Source of the DNA: an uncultured Oscillospiraceae bacterium
GTDB taxonomy: Bacteria > Bacillota > Clostridia > Oscillospirales > Oscillospiraceae
DNA length: 16,544 bases
Reading direction: 5' to 3'
Assembly (NCBI GenBank): GCA_934646185.1
Contig: CAKUEH010000045.1
Location: 1 to 16,544 of the forward strand
The notes beneath the pieces are model-generated. The model was given only the letters and a program-made list of their open reading frames with translations, had not been told where the DNA came from and searched no databases. This document shows, piece after piece, positions 13,406 to 16,544 of this stretch; position 1 is the first letter of the stretch, and every line of letters begins with the position of its first letter. The position numbers and the translations under genes were made by a program.

Positions 13406-14392
13406 TCAAGGCGTTACCCCCTTGCCCTCTTGCTCCGGTAAACGCCAGAGCCATTGGTCGGCGCGGCGCTCCGAAAGAATGCCGAGATTTCGCTTTGCGA
13501 TTTTCAGCGTTCGCTCCGAAATGCCGAGCTGCCTTGCAAGCGCAAGGACTTCTTCGGCCGGTCTTGGCTGCATCAGAAACCCGCGCAGCTCGTCCTCCAT
13601 CTGCATGGTCTTTGTCTGCACCTGCCCGGTGCCGTTCAGGATGTTGTCAACAGTCGCATCGCAGAAGCCCTTCCACTGAAAGCCATGCTCCGGGTGAAGC
13701 TCAAATGCAATGGCTGCGCCCTCCGGCGCAAGGCTGTTCTTGTCCTGCGCAACAATGCGAAGCGTATCGCCGCTTTTCAGCCGCCCGACGATCAAAACGC
13801 TTCTGGCTGAAGCGCGGAAGTCGATAGAGCCAAGACCGCGATAGCCGGATTTCAAGCCCTGCGCCTTGTTCATGTGTCCGATCAGAATGACGGCGCATTG
13901 TGTGCGTTCTGCCATCAGGGAAAGCCGCTTAAGTACCGGGCGCACCTCATTCGCACGGTGCATATCCACATCGCTTCCGAGATACGCCTGCAGCGGGTCA
14001 AGCACGATCAGCTTTGCACCTGTTCTGCAAATCGCTTCTTCCAACCTTGCATCGCTGAGCGTCAGCTCGCGTTTGCCCTCGTCGATGACCAGCACGCGTG
14101 TGCAGTCTGCGCCTGCGCTCTCTAACCTCGGCTTGATGGTATCCGCCAGACCATCCTCGGCTGTCTGGTAGATCACGTTCATCGGCTCCGCCGCCCGTTC
14201 ACACTCCGGCAGCGGATCGCCGCGCGTCAGAGCTGCAATGACAGCCAGAATGAAGCTCGTTTTGCCCTCGCCGGGGTCGCCTTGAAGGATCGTCAGCTTG
14301 CCCAGCGGGATGTACGGATACCAGAGCCATTGCACCTCCTCTGCGTTGATTTCGCTCATGGAAATCAGTTTTAATGGTGTGTTGCCTGTCAA
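13406..14392 (-). CDS. RepA-like RecA-fold ATPase (AAA_25 type)
   Basis: A 328-residue ATPase of the plasmid RepA/hexameric-helicase type, probably acting in replication of the excised element. Visible: Walker A GDPGEGKT (38-45), Walker B LIVLD (128-132), IGHMNKAQG near residue 165 and the late motif NSLAPEG. A C-terminal winged-helix-like segment (PAEEVLALARQLGISERTLK) probably binds DNA. The start is TTG at 14392, preceded by GGAGGAG; an alternative ATG lies at codon 12 (MSEINAEEV). It is first in the minus-strand run that continues through oriT, mobC and relaxase to the integrases. A paralogue fragment lies at 16221-16544. Confidence 0.9.
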   Translation of the reverse strand: MTGNTPLKLISMSEINAEEVQWLWYPYIPLGKLTILQGDPGEGKTSFILAVIAALTRGDPLPECERAAEPMNVIYQTAEDGLADTIKPRLESAGADCTRVLVIDEGKRELTLSDARLEEAICRTGAKLIVLDPLQAYLGSDVDMHRANEVRPVLKRLSLMAERTQCAVILIGHMNKAQGLKSGYRGLGSIDFRASARSVLIVGRLKSGDTLRIVAQDKNSLAPEGAAIAFELHPEHGFQWKGFCDATVDNILNGTGQVQTKTMQMEDELRGFLMQPRPAEEVLALARQLGISERTLKIAKRNLGILSERRADQWLWRLPEQEGKGVTP

Positions 14393-14406
14393 AAAATCTC
14401 CTCCGA

Positions 14407-14452
14407 ATCAAAAAGTAAAGGTGCGCACTACGTTTTCGCGGCGCGCACCTTT
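14407..14452 (-). terminator. Leader hairpin with T-run before the RepA-like gene
   Basis: AAAGGTGCGC (14417-14426) pairs exactly with GCGCACCTTT (14443-14452) around 16 bases. On the minus strand the stem is followed by ACTTTTT and then directly by the GGAGGAG site of the RepA-like gene. It looks like an attenuator limiting expression. The segment ACTTTTTGAT after the stem is the same as the one before the SLH ribosome site at 55-64. Confidence 0.6.
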
Positions 14453-14456
14453 CTAC

Positions 14457-14485
14457 TTGTAGTATGGAGATTTTTCTGATACACT
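14457..14485 (+). promoter_or_regulatory. Possible promoter of the 14544 gene
   Basis: TTGTAG (14457-14462), a 17-base spacer and TACACT (14480-14485) are a fair match to a housekeeping promoter and lie about 60 bases before the gene. On the other strand TTGTCT and TATCAG in the same stretch could serve the divergent RepA-like gene. Both are weak matches. Confidence 0.35.
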
Positions 14486-14543
14486 CAGAGTAATAGCAGA
14501 CAAATAAAAATCATTTGCGGACAGGTTTTCGAAGGAGAAGCGT

Positions 14544-15218
14544 ATGTTTCAGTCCATCACGTTTTATATCGGAGGGAAAACGCTTGGTATTTACGGAGAA
14601 GAATTTCCGCTTGGAGCACTGACAACGGAGGTTTTGAACATCACGCCAGCGGAATATCAAGCGCTTGACGTTCTCTTAAAATCTGCGATAGAAGGTATGG
14701 CGCGTTATGAAAAAACGCACAAGCTGACCGACTGGCATCAGGCCAATGAGCAGATGCTCTTGCTGAATAAAGCGCTCTGCTGCCACCGTATTTTTCGCTT
14801 GATTCAGACGGACGCATACATTCTGGCAGAGGCAAAGCAGCTCACAGAAATGCCGATTGCAGAGGGTGATCCACTTGAAATGGATGCGCATGACCACGAG
14901 ATTTTGCGTCAGATCTGTGCATATGAAGACTACTTGGAGAATCCGAAGAAGTATGGCAGAATCAAGAATCCGGAGGAACTGAGCGAGGCGCAGCGGGAAT
15001 GGTATCTGAACTTATATCCGCCCATTCCGCCGAAGCCGGAGGAGAAAACGCCAGCGCTGCTGATCGCGCCTGTGCCGCTGGATTTGAAGTGGCAGATGTA
15101 TAAAGCATATTGTATGAATTATGCGCAGGTGCTTACACAAGAACTGGAACTGCGCTCCACGCACAGTGTGATTTATGTAAATGACTATGGAAAGCACTTC
15201 GCCAAAACTTGCTTATAA
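14544..15218 (+). CDS. Hypothetical protein of unknown function in the mobile element
   Basis: A 224-residue soluble-looking protein with no recognised family. It begins with a short beta-rich stretch (ITFYIGGKTLGIYG), then helical segments (residues about 35-100 and 115-155), a proline-rich linker YPPIPPKPEEK (158-168) and a further helix with aromatic residues (LKWQMYKAYCMNYAQ). No signal peptide, membrane segment or metal motif is seen. AAGGAG seven bases before the ATG supports the start. It is the only + strand gene of the element and sits divergent from the RepA-like gene. It may be cargo, a regulator or a defence or toxin-type function; nothing in the sequence decides this. Confidence 0.75.
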   Translation: MFQSITFYIGGKTLGIYGEEFPLGALTTEVLNITPAEYQALDVLLKSAIEGMARYEKTHKLTDWHQANEQMLLLNKALCCHRIFRLIQTDAYILAEAKQLTEMPIAEGDPLEMDAHDHEILRQICAYEDYLENPKKYGRIKNPEELSEAQREWYLNLYPPIPPKPEEKTPALLIAPVPLDLKWQMYKAYCMNYAQVLTQELELRSTHSVIYVNDYGKHFAKTCL

Positions 15219-15260
15219 AAACATGTTGCATTTTTATTTCAATTTCGGTTCAACTGATAA

Positions 15261-15887
15261 TTAGGAAATATTTTTGCAGTTACCGTAGGTGGCCTGTTTC
15301 TTTTCAGACCACATTCCCTTGACATTGGTGCGTCCCTTTTTCAGAAGGTCCGTCGCTATCTTCTTTGTCAGCTCCTTCCTGCGGCTCGTCCAGAAGCGGT
15401 CATTTTTCCAGAGGACGAAACCGCAGGACCGATCCGAACAGGCAAAGTTCTTCTTCCCCTCATAGACCGGCTGGCCGCAGCGGGGGCAGGTGCCGATCAC
15501 TTCCTTCTCCGGGGCAAACAGCTTTTTGCCGTCCTCGGAAATACAGGAATAGGTGGAAACGATCTCCCGAACCATCGTGCGGATACCGTCCATGAAGGTA
15601 TCCGGGTCAGCGCCGCCCTTTGCGATCTCCGTCAATTTCTGTTCCCATTCCGCTGTCAGCATGGGAGAGGTCAGCGGCTCCGGCAGGACCGTGACAAGGT
15701 TGATACCGGCTTTTGTGGGGATCAGGCTCTTGCCCTTGCGCTCCACAAATCCGGCAGCCACCAGCTTTTCGATGATAGCCGCCCTGGTGGCGGGCGTGCC
15801 AAGACCTTTTCGCTCCGCCTCGTCGGGGATATCATCCTTGCCCGCGTTCTCCATGGCGGACAGGAGGGTATCTTCTGATACGTTTTG
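15261..15887 (-). pseudogene. topB: topB (DNA topoisomerase III) fragment, truncated at both ends
   Basis: The open frame matches the C-terminal part of topoisomerase III: EDTLLSAMENAG, ERKGLGTPATRAAIIEKL, TAEWEQKLTEIAKG, and the zinc-ribbon cysteines CPRCGQ and CSDRSCGF. A full TopB is about 700 residues; about 200 remain. Upstream there is an in-frame TGA (15888-15890) and then tnpW, so roughly 490 N-terminal residues are gone. Downstream the frame runs KGMWSEKKQATY and then diverges into GNCKNIS and a stop, where related proteins continue for some 30 residues (from memory). TopB is typical of large conjugative elements, so this is probably wreckage of an ICE. Confidence 0.88.
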
Positions 15888-15897
15888 TCAAGGGTGT

Positions 15898-16098
15898 TTA
15901 AGAACTTTTTTCGCTGTCATTCAAAATCAGACGCTTGATTTTGTCGCTCATGGTTTCTTTGCTCGTTTCACTGAAATGGATTTTGACGCGGTAGGTGGTC
16001 TTTCCGATTTTCTTTATCATTACAGGTGGCGCGGCTTCCTTTACGGTCAGAGGGGAAGCGGTTGCGGGGGTGCTGCGGTTGCTGGTGTCGTTGTTCAT
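15898..16098 (-). CDS. tnpW: TnpW-like transposon-encoded protein
   Basis: A 66-residue protein resembling TnpW of Tn4451-like clostridial elements: a variable Thr/Pro/Ala-rich start, then the conserved VMIKKIGKTTYRVKIHFSET and SDKIKRLI. Its molecular role is unknown. I chose the ATG at 16098 (MNNDTSNRS), with AAGGAG six bases upstream, instead of the longer frame from 16224, which would translate the repeats between genes. It follows the RepA-like gene on the same strand and stops right at the topB junction. Confidence 0.85.
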   Translation of the reverse strand: MNNDTSNRSTPATASPLTVKEAAPPVMIKKIGKTTYRVKIHFSETSKETMSDKIKRLILNDSEKSS

Positions 16099-16121
16099 AG
16101 GCTCTCCTTTCCATGAGAAAA

Positions 16122-16145
16122 GCCCCATGCGGTCATACATGGGGC
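16122..16145 (-). terminator. Hairpin between the RepA-like gene and tnpW
   Basis: GCCCCATG (16122-16129) pairs with CATGGGGC (16138-16145) around eight bases. On the minus strand TTTTC follows, 20 bases before the tnpW ATG. It is a weak terminator or attenuator for tnpW. Confidence 0.55.
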
Positions 16146-16161
16146 GGTGGTTTTGAGGTTG

Positions 16162-16207
16162 AAGTGGCGAAGTGGCAAAGTGGCAAGGTATCTGGGTTTT
16201 GCCACTT
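16162..16207. repeat. Tandem AAGTGGCN repeats plus inverted copy
   Basis: AAGTGGC occurs at 16162, 16170 and 16178, an exact 8-base period, and an inverted copy TTGCCACTT lies at 16199-16207 (a 9-base stem with 16178-16186). The array sits immediately after the stop of the RepA-like fragment. It could be iteron-like or part of a terminator. Confidence 0.7.
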
Positions 16208-16220
16208 GGATTTTGCCGTT

Positions 16221-16544
16221 TCACTTTTTAAGAGCGTGATACCATGCCGCGCCAATGCGCTTTGAGGTAATGCGCCCGTCAAGGTTTTTCTTTGCCGCCC
16301 GGACAGTACGGGCAGAAATCCCCGCGTCGGCTGCGGCTTTCTCTATATCCTCGCTGGCAAGCTCTTTTCCGTCTGCCAGTAGGTCAAGTATCAGCTTTTC
16401 AGCCTGTTCGGTTTTGGTGGCGGTGTTGCCGCCCGCGCCGGACAGCAGCTCGTCGGCGGTGATGTCGTATTCGCCTATCCACGAAAAGCCCGTTTCCGGG
16501 TCAAGGCAAAAGGCAACGGGCTTGCCCTCCGGCGCAAGGGAAGA
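16221..16544 (-). CDS. C-terminal part of a second RepA-like ATPase (runs off the window)
   Basis: The last 107 codons of a gene that continues beyond the right edge. It opens with SSLAPEGKPVAFCLDPETGF, which aligns with NSLAPEGAAIAFELHPEHGF of the RepA-like protein at 13406. It ends in a winged-helix-like DNA-binding tail (SEDIEKAAADAGISARTVRA, then AAKKNL). It is therefore a paralogue of that gene from a different element, paired with tnpW. The stop is TGA at 16221-16223. Confidence 0.85.
   Translation of the reverse strand, partial: SSLAPEGKPVAFCLDPETGFSWIGEYDITADELLSGAGGNTATKTEQAEKLILDLLADGKELASEDIEKAAADAGISARTVRAAKKNLDGRITSKRIGAAWYHALKK

Larger units (their letters stand above)
8900..15280 (-). 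mobile_element. Integrated mobilizable element (IME-like)
   Basis: This block holds a RepA-like ATPase, an oriT candidate, mobC, relaxase and two tyrosine recombinases in one minus-strand run, plus one divergent hypothetical gene. No conjugation pilus genes are seen, so it would rely on a helper for transfer. The left end must lie between the operon terminator and the first integrase stop (about 8895-8906), because integrase genes normally abut an attachment site. The right end is set where topB-like sequence begins (about 15280). I could not find matching direct repeats at both ends, so the limits are estimates. Confidence 0.7.

Noticed and set aside
13041..13454. Open frames in the oriT region, including the N-terminal extension of mobC from 13167
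   Set aside because: They translate inverted repeats; mobC has a proper ribosome site at 13044 and its DNA-binding domain starts there.

Overview
The window looks like a chromosomal segment of a Gram-positive gut anaerobe in the Clostridia, most likely Oscillospiraceae-like. The support is an SLH-anchored surface protein, strong AGGAGG ribosome sites, GC-rich coding DNA, short GTAGGGGC-type palindromic repeats, and mobile genes (TnpW, TopB, MobC/relaxase) of the type common in clostridial integrative elements. The assignment comes from gene content and style only.

Left part (1-5350): a secreted BspA-like/SLH cell-surface protein on the + strand faces a two-gene minus-strand operon, a VWA protein followed by a MoxR-type AAA+ ATPase, which probably act as one chaperone-like machine. 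The 450-base convergent gap is a layered inverted repeat made of two hairpins and four 26-base palindromes.

Middle part (5351-8900): a tRNA-Arg(CCG) locus carries a promoter plus an orphan 5' half of the tRNA, a 152-base remnant, and then an intact tRNA with a terminator. Next comes a LysR regulator diverging from azlC-azlD (branched-chain amino acid export), a PhzF-family enzyme and a cupin gene broken by an in-frame amber codon.

Right part (about 8900-15280): a mobilizable integrated element. On the minus strand, in transcription order, lie a RepA-like ATPase, an inverted-repeat-rich oriT candidate region, mobC, a MOBP-type relaxase and two tandem tyrosine recombinases. A hypothetical gene of unknown function (14544-15218) lies divergently next to the RepA gene. 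A 122-codon open frame with its own ribosome site is nested in another frame inside the relaxase tail.

Right edge (15261-16544): a topB fragment truncated on both sides abuts a second mobile module (tnpW and the 3' end of another RepA-like ATPase that runs off the window). The right third is therefore a mosaic of at least two mobile elements.

The best candidates for something new are the nested gene in the relaxase, the chimeric tRNA-Arg scar, the layered palindrome at 2126-2578, and the 8-base-period repeats that follow both RepA-like genes.
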